Assembly: GCA_038998365.1 (NCBI GenBank)
Contig: JAVZHJ010000001.1
Span: 1-27,667, forward strand
DNA length: 27,667 nt
Reading direction: 5' to 3'
DNA from: JAVZGQ01 sp038998365
Lineage (GTDB): Archaea > Aenigmatarchaeota > Aenigmatarchaeia > CG10238-14 > SCSR01
In this document: positions 1 to 8,584 of the stretch, piece after piece
How the letters are laid out: the number at the start of each line of letters is the position of its first letter
How positions within the stretch are numbered: the stretch's first letter is position 1
Translations under genes and position numbers: made by a program
Notes under the pieces: model-generated
What the model saw: the letters and a program-made list of their open reading frames with translations, nothing else
What the model was told of the DNA's origin: nothing
Databases searched by the model: none

Positions 1-372
1 AAGCAGTTCAAGTTTTTCTTCCTCTTCTGGTGATTTATGTGCTATCCCAAGATATAGCCCGACATATGTTGCCAAATATTCTGATGCAGCATAAAATAGA
101 AGAACTGAAGGAAAAACTGGATAAAGAACAAGAAGTAAAGATAATTTTGTAATTAAAATACAGGCTAATTTTTTCATTTGATGATAGTTCTCTATCAAGA
201 TATATTCCAATTTATCTTTAATATCTGGGAGGAGAATGTGTAGCTTAGTATCTCCAAGAAAATTTATTTTTTCCCCCAAACTTACTATTCTCCCCAAATC
301 TTCTGCACATTTTTCTGTACCAATGCTTGGCAGAATATATAGCAAATATTCATTTAAACTATCTCTAACCAT
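1..372 (-). CDS. Partial membrane protein of unknown function (3' end outside window)
   Basis: A minus-strand frame is open from an ATG at 372 to the window edge (124 codons, no stop). The N-terminal 65 residues look soluble and mixed alpha/beta. They are followed by two hydrophobic segments (about residues 68-88 and 90-108) and then an acidic tail (HKSPEEEEKLELL). I do not recognise the family. An in-frame TTG at 429 could extend it by 19 codons, but a TATA-like element (about 432-441 on this strand) lies just upstream of that TTG, so transcription should start downstream of it and the ATG is preferred. The gene is divergent from the prepilin peptidase, and the competing plus-strand frame at 236-433 has no protein-like character. 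Confidence 0.6.
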   Translation of the reverse strand, partial: MVRDSLNEYLLYILPSIGTEKCAEDLGRIVSLGEKINFLGDTKLHILLPDIKDKLEYILIENYHQMKKLACILITKLSLLLVLYPVFPSVLLFYAASEYLATYVGLYLGIAHKSPEEEEKLELL

Positions 373-439
373 TTCTCCACTAATTATTGGAAAAGAACGA
401 AAGGTTAAATTCTTTACTCTGCAACACAAATAGATTTAT

Positions 440-1309
440 ATGTTTGAAGTTGTAGGCTTTTTAATCGCTTTTTTGGGTTCTTCTTTAGCCGCAGCTTTTG
501 ACCTTAAGATAACACCAACAGAAATTCCTGACGAAATACCACATACCATGATAGCCTTAGCTCTAATTTTATCTTGCTTTCAAAGCTTACTCGAATTCAG
601 CTTTTCTCCTTTAATTGAAAGTTTGTTGTACGGCTTTTCCCTTCTTGCTTTTGGCTTTTTGATGTATCGCTTAGGCCAATGGGGAGGAGGTGATGCTAAA
701 GTCTTGGCAGCTATTGGCTTTTTCACTCCTTTCATTTCACCTTTAACCAAAAACCTTTTATTGCCTTTTGCTTTCAGCTATCTTGTGAATGTTTTTATTG
801 TAGGAGCAGCTTACATGCTTTTTTACGCTTTTGTTCTCGCAGCTCTAAACAAAAAAATTATCACAGAATTCTTGAAAAGCGTTAAGTCTAGCTGTAAGAT
901 CATAGCAATTTCAATGGTAGCTTTGCTTCTTCTGTTCTGCTCAACAAACATTCTGCTCTTCAACTTTTTTGGTTTGTCAGCAGATTTTTATTCCATATTC
1001 TCAAATTCCCTCTTGCTCTTGATCTTGACTTTGAGCTTGTTCTTGATCTGGATTTTCGTTAAGACGGTTGAAGACAAAGCTTTCAAGAGAAGAATTCCTA
1101 TTTCTAAGCTTAAAGTTGGAGATGTTCTGCTAGAAAGCAAGCTTTGGGAAGGTATAACTGAAAAAGAGATCAAGAAAATTAAAAAATCGGGGAAAAAATC
1201 AGTTTGGATTAAGGAAGGCGTGAGATTTGCACCTACTTTTCCTTTGGCTCTAATTTTCACTTTGTTATTTGGAGACTTAATTTTATTTTTGTTTTCTTTG
1301 ATTGGCTAA
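440..1309 (+). CDS. Prepilin/preflagellin peptidase family (A24) membrane protein
   Basis: This is a 289-aa polytopic membrane protein resembling the A24 aspartic peptidases (FlaK/PibD, TadV/PilD types), which cleave class III signal peptides of archaellin and type IV pilin precursors on the cytoplasmic membrane face. The two catalytic aspartates are visible: D21 in the N-terminal AAFDLKITPTEIPDE segment and D85 in the GGGD motif (QWGGGDAKVL, 80-89). Their spacing of 64 residues resembles FlaK. Several further membrane segments follow. A soluble loop at about 210-265 (KLKVGDVLLESKLWEGIT) precedes a last hydrophobic helix, as in archaeal members with a C-terminal extension. No archaellin or pilin genes are nearby. 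The start sits about 25 bp after an AT-rich box, consistent with a leaderless mRNA. Confidence 0.85.
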   Translation: MFEVVGFLIAFLGSSLAAAFDLKITPTEIPDEIPHTMIALALILSCFQSLLEFSFSPLIESLLYGFSLLAFGFLMYRLGQWGGGDAKVLAAIGFFTPFISPLTKNLLLPFAFSYLVNVFIVGAAYMLFYAFVLAALNKKIITEFLKSVKSSCKIIAISMVALLLLFCSTNILLFNFFGLSADFYSIFSNSLLLLILTLSLFLIWIFVKTVEDKAFKRRIPISKLKVGDVLLESKLWEGITEKEIKKIKKSGKKSVWIKEGVRFAPTFPLALIFTLLFGDLILFLFSLIG

Positions 1310-1864
1310 AAAATCTCCCCAGTTATTGGTATAAATTGGTTTTTTATTAGGCGTGAGTGGAATGTCATACATTCTTGCTGTTAGTCTCATTTCCTTATCT
1401 CTTGTTATTAGTCCAGAATTTTCAAAAATAACTTGTGAGATGATTTGAGCATCGTTTGGGTCTAAATTCTTTTCGATAGAATCTATCAAAAGTTCTTTAT
1501 CACCATAAAAATTAGATTTTTCGATAACTTCTTTCCAATTTTTACAAGGTCTTCCCAAAATTCTTACATTTTCTCTGTTCAAAAGTTTTATAACTTTTTC
1601 ATATTTCTCTTGAACTATATAGCCGTAGATATCTTTTACTGTAGATAAAGTTTCTTCTAAGACTATTCTATAAATTGTTATCAACCTATTACTAAAAATT
1701 TTTTTATATTTTCTCTCGCCATCATTTCTATTTTTCAAAACATCAAGAATTATGTTAGTGTCTATGGCGAATATTGCCCTATTATCTTCAAATCTTCTCA
1801 AATTGTAATCTATGAATGAATATCTAAGCCTTCTCAAAGTTTCTTCAAAAAGTTCATTTTCCAT
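1283..1864 (-). CDS. PIN-domain ribonuclease-like protein
   Basis: This 193-aa protein has the acidic residues of the PIN nuclease fold in order: D35 in FAIDTNIILDVL, E70 in VLEETL, D138 in LDPNDAQII and D156 in LITRDKEM. PIN domains are Mg2+-dependent RNases that act as VapC-type toxins or in RNA processing. At 193 aa it is longer than a typical VapC (about 130-140 aa), and no small antitoxin-like gene adjoins it, so a VapC assignment is not supported. Its 3' end overlaps the convergent peptidase gene by 27 bp. By eye the gene is more AT-rich than its neighbours and lacks the AAGCTT hexamer common in the housekeeping genes here, a weak hint of different origin. Confidence 0.75.
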   Translation of the reverse strand: MENELFEETLRRLRYSFIDYNLRRFEDNRAIFAIDTNIILDVLKNRNDGERKYKKIFSNRLITIYRIVLEETLSTVKDIYGYIVQEKYEKVIKLLNRENVRILGRPCKNWKEVIEKSNFYGDKELLIDSIEKNLDPNDAQIISQVIFENSGLITRDKEMRLTARMYDIPLTPNKKPIYTNNWGDFLANQRKQK

Positions 1865-1881
1865 AAATTATTTAAAAGAAC

Positions 1882-2452
1882 CTAGTATTTTATTTTTTTC
1901 TCAAATTTTCTCTCTATGATTGAAAACAAACTCTTCAATTCTTCATCTTTTAGAATTGATCTTACATCATTTAGAAAAATTGAAAATTTTTCCTTTTCAT
2001 AACCTTCTTCTTTGTATTCCAAGGCCTGAATTCCCATTTCTAGTTTTTCCAGCTGCTTAACAAGCTTTGCCTCTTCACTTTTCTGTTCTATGAATTCTTT
2101 CCAAATAGAAAAATATTTTTCTTTTAAGTCATTTGGAAGAAGCGAAAGAATTTTTTCCATGGCTTCATTTTCTTTTTGTTTCAATTTTTTCCAAACCTAA
2201 TTTTTTCTTTGCAAAATTGTCCCAATCACCAATTAAAGCTTCTGCTAAATCATGAATTAATGCCATCCTAACCATTTTTTCCGTGTCAAGTTTTTTAATG
2301 TCAGAAAAAATCATGCAAAGAACCGCACTCCTAAAACTATGTTCAGCCACAGATTCTGGGTTTTCTATGCCGACATTAGTTACCCAGCCTGTTCTTTCTA
2401 TCTTTTTCAATTTTCCAATTGTTTTGAAAAACTCAATCAATTCTTCATTCAT
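1882..2452 (-). pseudogene. HD-domain 5'-nucleotidase (HDDC2/YfbR-like), split by a frameshift
   Basis: Two overlapping frames (2452-2165 and 2184-1882) give the N- and C-terminal halves of one HD-domain phosphohydrolase of about 190 aa, the family that dephosphorylates deoxynucleoside monophosphates. The first half has H38 in SVAEHSFRSA and the H67-D68 pair in LIHDLAEALIGD. The second half continues with AMEKILSLLP and EAKLVKQLEKLEMGIQALEY, typical of HDDC2. Removing one A from the six-A run (2185-2190, T6 on the plus strand) fuses the halves as GLEKLKQKENEAMEKIL. The distal metal-ligand Asp of the family is Glu here (QLEKLEM where relatives have QLDQCEM), by eye alignment. The start ATG overlaps the serS stop by 4 bases (ATGA), implying translational coupling. 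Confidence 0.8.
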
Positions 2453-3735
2453 TTCTTTTTCTCCAATCTTTCAATCCCATTCATGTATGGCCTTAAGACT
2501 TTTGGAATTACCACACTTCCATCTTTTTGCTGGAATTGCTCAATTATAGCTATCATTGTCCTGCTTGTTGCTAAGGCTGTGTTGTTCAAAGTGTGTACAA
2601 AGCCGGCTGGCGGCTTTCCAGGACCTTCTCTATATCGAATGTTAAGCCTGCGGGCTTGATAATCTGTGCAATTAGAATTTGAACCGGTTTCCCTAAACTT
2701 GCCGTCAGCCATCCAGCATTCAATATCATACTTTTTAGCAGCTATAGTTCCTATGTCGCCAGTGCAAATGTTGACAACACGATAATGTAAGCCAAGCTGC
2801 TGGTAAAGCTCTTCTGAATTCCTTTGCAATTCTTCATGGATTTCCCAGCTTTGCTCTGGCAAGCAAAAAACAAATTGCTCTATTTTGTTGAACTGATGCA
2901 TTCTGAACAAGCCTTTGGTGAATTTTCCATGCGTGCCAATTTCTTTCCTGAAGCAAGGTGAAATGCCGCAAAGCCTTAAGGGCAAATCTTTTTTATCAAA
3001 AACTTCCCCCATGAACATTGCTCCCAATGGATGTTCAGCAGTTGCTATAAGATACAAAGGCTCTCCTTCAATTTTGTAAGTCACCATTTCAAAATCGCTT
3101 GGGTCTATCATACCTTCGTAAGCTTTCCTGTTTATCATGTAAGGTGGCTCGACCAAGATAAAACCTTTCTTCCTAAGAAAATCTATAGCAAATTTTTGTA
3201 TTGCTAGATCAAGCAGAACAAGCTCTTCTTTAAGGTAGAAGAAACCTGCTCCTGCAGCTCTCGCTGCTCTCTCTTGATCAATTAGGCCCAAGTTTTTCAG
3301 TATCTCCAAATGATCTTTGGGTTTGAAATCAAATTTTGGTGGTGAGCCCCATCTTCTTATTTCAACGTTATCGTTTTCATCTTTACCATAAGGCACACTC
3401 TCGTGTAAAAGATTTGGTAAGCTTAGTAAACCTTTCCTGATTTCTTCTTGCAGTTTTTCAGCTTCTCCTTCAAGCTCTTTTATTTTTTCAGGAATTTTTT
3501 CCGCTTCTTTCAAAAGCTTTTCCGCATCTTTCTTCTCTTTCTTCCTGATGGCAATTTCTCTGCTCAATTCATTTCTCCTTTTCCTCAAATTGTTGATTTC
3601 TGTTTGTAGTTTTCTCCATTCTTTATCGGCAGAAATAACTTTATCCAAAAGCTTCAGCTTTTCAGGATCTTGCCTTCTTTCGAGATTTTTTCTCACCAGC
3701 TCAGGGTTTTCCCTTATAAGCTTGATATCAAGCAT
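2449..3735 (-). CDS. serS: Seryl-tRNA synthetase
   Basis: This is a complete 428-aa class II aminoacyl-tRNA synthetase that charges tRNA-Ser (and tRNA-Sec where present). Residues about 30-105 form the charged antiparallel coiled-coil arm that grips the long variable arm of the tRNA. The catalytic core shows the serine-binding TAE (232-234), motif 2 with FRKEIGTHGKFTKGLFRMHQF (262-282) and motif 3 with TALATSRTMIAIIEQFQ and the following conserved PKVLRPYM. It is the common (bacterial/most-archaeal) type, not the rare methanogen type. The start lies beyond an AT-rich box (about 3768-3780) shared with the divergent permease promoter. The HD hydrolase follows with a 4-bp overlap. Confidence 0.97.
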   Translation of the reverse strand: MLDIKLIRENPELVRKNLERRQDPEKLKLLDKVISADKEWRKLQTEINNLRKRRNELSREIAIRKKEKKDAEKLLKEAEKIPEKIKELEGEAEKLQEEIRKGLLSLPNLLHESVPYGKDENDNVEIRRWGSPPKFDFKPKDHLEILKNLGLIDQERAARAAGAGFFYLKEELVLLDLAIQKFAIDFLRKKGFILVEPPYMINRKAYEGMIDPSDFEMVTYKIEGEPLYLIATAEHPLGAMFMGEVFDKKDLPLRLCGISPCFRKEIGTHGKFTKGLFRMHQFNKIEQFVFCLPEQSWEIHEELQRNSEELYQQLGLHYRVVNICTGDIGTIAAKKYDIECWMADGKFRETGSNSNCTDYQARRLNIRYREGPGKPPAGFVHTLNNTALATSRTMIAIIEQFQQKDGSVVIPKVLRPYMNGIERLEKKK

Positions 3736-3783
3736 GTTTTCCCTACTAATTTTTCTTAATCTTTGAAGTTTAAATAATATTTT

Positions 3784-5073
3784 ATGAAGCTGAAAAGAGA
3801 GTTAGGCTTGCTGGAAACAACTTTTTATGGAATTGGAGTAATAATTGGAGCTGGAATTTTTGCTTTGATTGGGGAAGCCGCAGGCTTGGCAGGAAACTCT
3901 GTTTGGATTTCTTTCTTGATCGGTGCTTTTATTGCTATTTTCACAGGCTTAACCTATGCTGAGCTTTCTGCCATGTATCCAAAAGCAGGAGCTGTTTTTG
4001 TTTATGTCAAAAAAGCTTATGGCAGCGAATTTTGGGCTTTCTTGATAGGCTGGCTTTTGATCTTTGCTCTTATTTCCGGAATAGCAGCAGTTTCTCTTGG
4101 CTTCTCAGGCTATTTCACAAAACTTTTTGGGGCTGAAGGATTTTTGGCAAGAACAATTGTTTCAATTCTTCTCATCATTGCTCTTTCTTTCTTGAATTTC
4201 TTGGGGATAAAGGAAAGCTCAAGATTTTTCATAACCACATCTTTTATAGTTACACTAAGCTTAATTGCCATAATTTTCCTAGGGTTTTTTGGCGCTCCTT
4301 TAAATCCTCAAAAATATTTTGAAGCCCCAAGCTTGACAGGAGTTTTCTCAGCAGCAGCTTTGGTTTTCTTCGCTTACCTTGGCTTTGAGGATATAGTCAA
4401 CTTAGCAGAAGAAACTAAGAAGCCTAAAAAGATAATTCCCCTAGCTTTAATTCTTTCCGTAGTGATAACAACTTTAATCTATGTTCTGGTTTCAATGGCT
4501 GTTTTAAATGTTGTAAGTTGGGAAGAACTTTCTCAATCACCAGCTCCTTTGGCTCTAGCTGCTTCTAAAGTTTTTGGAGACAAAGCTTTTGTCATAATTT
4601 CACTTTCAGCTCTTTTAACTACTGCCGACACTTCTTTAGGACTTATGCTCGCAGCTTCTAGAATGCTTTATGGCATGGCAAAAGAAAATTCCCTCCCAAA
4701 AATTTTGTCAAAAGTTCATGAAAAAAGAAAAACACCATACTTTGCAGTTTTTGCAATTGCAATTTTATCCACAGCCTTTGTTTTCCTTAGAGACATAGAA
4801 AAAGTTGCGAAGATAACAAGTTTAGCTTCACTTCTTGCTTTCATAGCAGCAAACCTTTCTTTGATTCACTTGAGGTTCATGAAGCCTAAAATGAAAAGAA
4901 GTTTTATGGCTCCTTTAAACATAGGAAAATTCCCGCTCACAGCTTTTTTTGGCACTATATCTTGCATGGCTTTGCTTGGTTATTTTGAAATAGAGTTAAT
5001 TTTGTTAACTCTTGTAGTTTTAATTGCAGGCTCAGCAATTTTTGCTTTCAGAAAATTGAAGAAAAAGCATTAA
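3784..5073 (+). CDS. APC-family amino acid permease
   Basis: This 429-aa integral membrane transporter has the start of the APC superfamily: a short basic N-terminus, then TM1 with GIGVIIGAGIF (16-26), whose unwound glycine-rich centre binds the substrate amino/carboxyl groups. About 12 hydrophobic helices can be counted. A conserved loop FFAYLGFEDIVNLAEETKKP lies near TM6, as in amino acid/polyamine/cation permeases that exchange or import amino acids with protons or sodium. Substrate cannot be assigned from sequence alone. It is divergent from serS and convergent with tyrS, whose stop is 1 bp away. Confidence 0.93.
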   Translation: MKLKRELGLLETTFYGIGVIIGAGIFALIGEAAGLAGNSVWISFLIGAFIAIFTGLTYAELSAMYPKAGAVFVYVKKAYGSEFWAFLIGWLLIFALISGIAAVSLGFSGYFTKLFGAEGFLARTIVSILLIIALSFLNFLGIKESSRFFITTSFIVTLSLIAIIFLGFFGAPLNPQKYFEAPSLTGVFSAAALVFFAYLGFEDIVNLAEETKKPKKIIPLALILSVVITTLIYVLVSMAVLNVVSWEELSQSPAPLALAASKVFGDKAFVIISLSALLTTADTSLGLMLAASRMLYGMAKENSLPKILSKVHEKRKTPYFAVFAIAILSTAFVFLRDIEKVAKITSLASLLAFIAANLSLIHLRFMKPKMKRSFMAPLNIGKFPLTAFFGTISCMALLGYFEIELILLTLVVLIAGSAIFAFRKLKKKH

Positions 5074-5074
5074 G

Positions 5075-6163
5075 CTACCTTGTTATCTTGAATCCTTTAA
5101 CCAGCTCTAAAAGCTCTTTGGCCTTTGAATTCTTCTCAAAGTGATCCCTAACAGGCTTTATCATTTGGTCTAGATAATCAGCTACAGCGTTCTTCAAATC
5201 TAGGGGATGGAGCTCTCCTTGCTTGAAAGCTTTCTCAACTTCTTCATAAGATTTGAACTCTATAGCCCCACCAAATTTTAATGGTCTCTCAACTTTCATG
5301 CTCTTGAACTTTCTGAATATCAAATGCTTTGTGTAATCCAAAACTGGATTGTTCTCAGCTACTTTTTCAGGGCAATAAGCATTTTTAATTTTTTTGAAAA
5401 TTTCCTCTCTGCTATCGTGCATGAAGATTGCGCTCGAAGGCTTGCTCTTGCTCATCTTTGAGCTTATTGCTATGTCTATTGCTTTAATTTCATCAAAACC
5501 TTCAGGCTGCTTCACACCTTCCAAGCCCATGAGCATATGATGGCTTACCACTACAGGCTTCCACCAACCAAGCTTTGGCCCAATCTCGCGAGCCAACATG
5601 TTTGCTCTTCTTTGGTCTAAGCCTAATTGACAAATGTCAACTTGCAATTCAAAAATATCAGCAACTTGCATCGCAGGGTAAAAATATTGGGCAACTTCTT
5701 TAAGCTCACCAGCTTTCCTTCCCATTATGCTTAAAGCTCTATTTGCTCTGTTAACTGTGACATTTTTTGCTATCAAGATGACTTTCTTCCAATATTCTTT
5801 TCTGCTCGCCAAATCGCTGGCCCAAACAAACTCAACTTTTTTTGTGTCTACACCTGCAGCTTTCCAGACTTCTATGAAGTATTCGCCAGCAAGCTTTATT
5901 TTTTCTAAGTCGCCACCAAGCTTGTTGTTTATCCAAGCAAAGTAGTCCGCAAGGTAAAGCTTGAAGTGAATTCCAGCTTTTAGCAAATCTTCTATAAGCA
6001 TTGGCCTAAAAATTCCAAAAGCTATGTGAGCTAGACCTGAAGGCTCGAAGCCATCATAAGCTACAGGGTGCTCTTTGGTTTCTAGCAATTGCTTGAGCTC
6101 ATCTTCTGTGATTATTTCTTCGCCAACACTTTTAACAAGCTGGAATCTTTCTTCTAAATCCAT
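5075..6163 (-). CDS. tyrS: Tyrosyl-tRNA synthetase (archaeal/eukaryotic type)
   Basis: This complete 362-aa class I synthetase activates tyrosine and charges tRNA-Tyr. It has the AYDGFEPSG substrate pocket (residues 35-43, with the tyrosine-binding Tyr), the HIGH-like signature HIAFG (46-50), the QVADIFELQVDICQLGLDQR segment typical of tyrosine recognition, and an intact KMSKS loop (236-240). The compact C-terminal domain without an S4 domain matches the archaeal/eukaryotic type rather than the bacterial one. The start codon ATG at 6163 is followed by a typical MDLEERFQLV beginning. Confidence 0.96.
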   Translation of the reverse strand: MDLEERFQLVKSVGEEIITEDELKQLLETKEHPVAYDGFEPSGLAHIAFGIFRPMLIEDLLKAGIHFKLYLADYFAWINNKLGGDLEKIKLAGEYFIEVWKAAGVDTKKVEFVWASDLASRKEYWKKVILIAKNVTVNRANRALSIMGRKAGELKEVAQYFYPAMQVADIFELQVDICQLGLDQRRANMLAREIGPKLGWWKPVVVSHHMLMGLEGVKQPEGFDEIKAIDIAISSKMSKSKPSSAIFMHDSREEIFKKIKNAYCPEKVAENNPVLDYTKHLIFRKFKSMKVERPLKFGGAIEFKSYEEVEKAFKQGELHPLDLKNAVADYLDQMIKPVRDHFEKNSKAKELLELVKGFKITR

Positions 6164-6271
6164 AAATCAATATAGAATTTGTAATTTTAAATCTTCTTGA
6201 TGATTTTTTGTTAGACGTCAAAATTAAAAAAATAGATAAATAGAAGGAAACCAAAAAATAAAGAAGATTTT

Positions 6272-7537
6272 ATGATTCAATTGAGCTTTTTGGGAGCGAT
6301 GCAAACAGTAGGAGCTTCTGGAATTCTTGTTGATACTGGCACAGAAAAAATTCTGCTTGACTATGGGACAAAAATTAGAGAAGTTCCTCCACAATTTCCA
6401 ATCCCGATTCAAGGAAAGCCTGATGCAATTTTGCTTTCTCACTCGCATCTTGATCATTCAGGCGCAATTGCAATCTTTTCAGCAAATGGTCAAGGCTGCC
6501 CAATTTATTCAATAAACGTGACGAAGCCATTAACAGAACTTTTGCTTTTAGATTCTTTGAAAATAAGCCATGAAGAAGGCGTAAGCTTGCCTTTTAAGAA
6601 GAGAGATGTTGAACAAACTATGAAAAATTTTGTCTTGATTCCCTACAGAAAGCAATTCAAGCTCCGCTCTACAAAATTTGAATTTTTTGATGCTGGCCAC
6701 ATCCCAGGCAGTGCCATGATTCTTTTAAGCTTTGGAAATAAAAACCTTCTTTACACAGGTGATTTGAAAACAACAGACACAAGGCTTCTCAAAAAAGCTG
6801 ATTTGAACTTGCCAAAGATAGACTACTTGATAACAGAATCAACTTATGCTGATAGAGAGCATGCAGACAGAAAATCACAAGAGAAAGAACTGGTGAAAAT
6901 AATAGATGAAACTTTGGCTATGAACGGACATTGCTTGATAGCTGGTTTCGCTGTTGGTAGGCTTCAAGAAATTTTGCTTATCCTAGACAAACATGGAATA
7001 GATTATCCTGTTTATTTAGATGGAATGGCAAAGAAAGCCACAACAATAATAAACCAGCATAAGAGCTTGTTAAAAGAGCCTGAAAGCTTAGACAAAGCTT
7101 TGAAAAGAGTGGAGTATGTGGGCTCAGAGAGATCAAGAAAAAGAGCTTTAAAGAAACCAAGCGTTATCTTGACAACAAGCGGCATGCTTACTGGCGGGCC
7201 AGCAATTTGGTATATCAAGAAGCTTTATGCTGACAGAAGGTCTAGTTTGGTCTTAACCGGATGGCAGCTTGAAGACACTCCTGGCAAAATCTTGCTTGAG
7301 ACCGGCAGACTAATAACAAAAGATTTAGACTTAGAAGTGAAGATGTTTGTGAAGCGATTAGATTTCAGCGCACATGTTGGAAGGAGCGAGCTGTTTGAGT
7401 TCATAGAGAAGCTTAATCCTGAGAAAGTTTTTTGTATTCATGGTGATCACACTGAAGAGTTTGCTTCTGAGCTAAGGAAAAAAGGGTTTGATGCTGTTGC
7501 ACCTTTAGCGAACAATAGAATTTTCAGCCTCAAGTAA
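6272..7537 (+). CDS. Beta-CASP metallo-beta-lactamase ribonuclease (aCPSF2/aRNase J-like)
   Basis: This 421-aa nuclease of the CPSF73/RNase J superfamily would cleave or trim RNA in the cytoplasm. Metallo-beta-lactamase motifs are visible: HSHLDH at 57-62 (two-zinc site), the DAGHIPGSAMILL histidine motif, TGDLK, and late FSAHVGRSEL and IHGDHTEE motifs. The inserted beta-CASP domain is marked by STYADREH and TSGMLTGGP. There are no N-terminal KH domains, so it resembles aCPSF2 (about 420 aa) rather than the KH-bearing terminator nuclease aCPSF1. The last 33 bp overlap the convergent gene at 7505. Confidence 0.93.
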   Translation: MIQLSFLGAMQTVGASGILVDTGTEKILLDYGTKIREVPPQFPIPIQGKPDAILLSHSHLDHSGAIAIFSANGQGCPIYSINVTKPLTELLLLDSLKISHEEGVSLPFKKRDVEQTMKNFVLIPYRKQFKLRSTKFEFFDAGHIPGSAMILLSFGNKNLLYTGDLKTTDTRLLKKADLNLPKIDYLITESTYADREHADRKSQEKELVKIIDETLAMNGHCLIAGFAVGRLQEILLILDKHGIDYPVYLDGMAKKATTIINQHKSLLKEPESLDKALKRVEYVGSERSRKRALKKPSVILTTSGMLTGGPAIWYIKKLYADRRSSLVLTGWQLEDTPGKILLETGRLITKDLDLEVKMFVKRLDFSAHVGRSELFEFIEKLNPEKVFCIHGDHTEEFASELRKKGFDAVAPLANNRIFSLK

Positions 7538-7954
7538 AAAATATGTTTCTTCTTTATTTGATTTTCTATTTCTAATGAAAGTAATAGAGCCTCTATAAAC
7601 ATTAGAATCATATGTATTAAATCTTCCTGTTATTTCGATTTGTTCAATGTAGCCTTCAAGGCTATATGGTATATATCTTACTTGATAAGAATTTGGAATT
7701 CCTATGCCTACTATAACATCCATCAATTGTGATCTCAGACTTGATAAAGCTAGATCAAATAATTTTTTGGCCTCTATATTATTCATCTCACTTGCTTTTA
7801 CTATTCCTCTGTCCCCATACATCTTGTAGTACAAAACTATACGCCGATTCATTTCATTTATACTCTGAGCAATTAACTTTCTGTCTTCTTCTGTGAAATC
7901 AATTCTCATGATTCTTATTTCTTCGGTTTTTCTATTCTGTGTGTTTCTTGACAT
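7505..7954 (-). CDS. Hypothetical protein (149 aa)
   Basis: I do not recognise this family. The N-terminal half is helical and charged, with a repeated-looking MNRRIVLYYKMYGDRGIVKASEM segment. The C-terminal half is probably beta-rich (YIEQIEITGRFNTYDSN, GSITFIRNRKSN, TYFLLEAE). There are no cysteines, signal peptide or membrane segments. It would be a leaderless transcript: a strong TATA box (TTTATATATA on this strand, 7975-7984) ends 20 bp before the ATG. A palindromic operator-like cluster lies immediately upstream. The gene lacks AAGCTT and seems more AT-rich than neighbouring housekeeping genes. Confidence 0.65.
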   Translation of the reverse strand: MSRNTQNRKTEEIRIMRIDFTEEDRKLIAQSINEMNRRIVLYYKMYGDRGIVKASEMNNIEAKKLFDLALSSLRSQLMDVIVGIGIPNSYQVRYIPYSLEGYIEQIEITGRFNTYDSNVYRGSITFIRNRKSNKEETYFLLEAENSIVR

Positions 7955-7989
7955 AAACTTTTTATAAACAAAGGTATATATAAAGATTT

Positions 7990-8043
7990 CGCTACTATAG
8001 AATAGTAACGCTTAAATACTAGTAAAGATATAGTAACTACTAT
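7990..8043. promoter_or_regulatory. Cluster of three palindromes between divergent genes (putative operators)
   Basis: Three inverted repeats use the same half-site. They are TACTAT-aga-ATAGTA (7993-8007, extended by CG ends to 7990-8010), TACTAGTA (8017-8024) and ATAGTA-ac-TACTAT (8030-8043). The second sits just after a TATA-like TTAAATA (8012-8018) for the plus-strand gene, and the third covers its expected transcription start. The first abuts the TATA box of the minus-strand gene. The arrangement suggests that one dimeric regulator controls both directions. The regulator is not identified. Confidence 0.6.
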
Positions 8044-8057
8044 AAGGTGACAATCAA

Positions 8058-8306
8058 ATGGCAGATGGAAAAATTCATGAAATAAGAAAGATTGTGGGGA
8101 AAATTGCAGATTACATAGAAGTATTAAAAAAATATCCAGATAAAGAGTTGTGTAGAGAAGCTTTGGAACTCATAAACAGATACTGTCCTCGTAAACATAA
8201 TCCAAATGGAATTAAAGAAAAGAGAATCGAGGGAGATATAGAAAGAGCTCAAAGAATTTTGGGAATAATAGAAAATTTGGGGTTGGAGGAATATGGATAT
8301 CAATGA
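8058..8306 (+). CDS. Small helical hypothetical protein (82 aa)
   Basis: This is an unrecognised, mostly alpha-helical protein: helices at about 3-25 and 30-42, a short Cys/His loop RYCPRKHNPNG, then a helix at about 58-75. It starts at ATG 8058 after a good ribosome-binding site (GGTGA, 8046-8050). It is the first gene of a three-gene unit whose members overlap or nearly touch. The next gene starts inside its last codons, 14 bp before its end, with a GGAGG site that is also part of this reading frame. The palindrome cluster at 7990-8043 overlaps its promoter. Confidence 0.65.
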   Translation: MADGKIHEIRKIVGKIADYIEVLKKYPDKELCREALELINRYCPRKHNPNGIKEKRIEGDIERAQRILGIIENLGLEEYGYQ

Positions 8307-8580
8307 AGAAATTTCATTGTGCTCTGAAAATTATGAAAAATGGAAAGCTTTAGCTTTATCTGCTCAAAACAAAGAAGAGAGCAAGAAATTCTTGGAAAAA
8401 GCTTTCTTCTGGCTTGAGTTGCAATCAGCTTTCATCACACTTTTTGCTGCTGAGCAAGCAAAAGGAAAAGATCCTGCTTTCAAGAGAAAGCTCCTTTTAG
8501 CCAAGACAAAGCTTTCAAAAAAGCTTGCTGAATATGCTGAAAATGTTTTGAATGAAATTGAGGGGAAAATGGAGGGTTGA
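8293..8580 (+). CDS. Small helical hypothetical protein (95 aa)
   Basis: This all-alpha protein of unknown family shows two or three long amphipathic helices (SENYEKWKALALSAQNKEES, FLEKAFFWLELQSAFITLF, RKLLLAKTKLSKKLAEYAE). It resembles a small helical bundle, but no named family can be supported. GGAGG lies a few bases before the ATG, within the preceding gene, so translation is probably coupled. The composition matches the local host genes (AAGCTT occurs repeatedly). Confidence 0.65.
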   Translation: MDINEEISLCSENYEKWKALALSAQNKEESKKFLEKAFFWLELQSAFITLFAAEQAKGKDPAFKRKLLLAKTKLSKKLAEYAENVLNEIEGKMEG

Positions 8581-8584
8581 TGTT

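Noticed and set aside
236..433. Plus-strand frame of 65 codons at the left end
   Set aside because: It lies antisense to a longer, more protein-like minus-strand frame with two membrane helices and has no recognisable content.
1283..1864. VapBC toxin-antitoxin pair
   Set aside because: The PIN protein is longer than typical VapC and no small antitoxin gene adjoins it.
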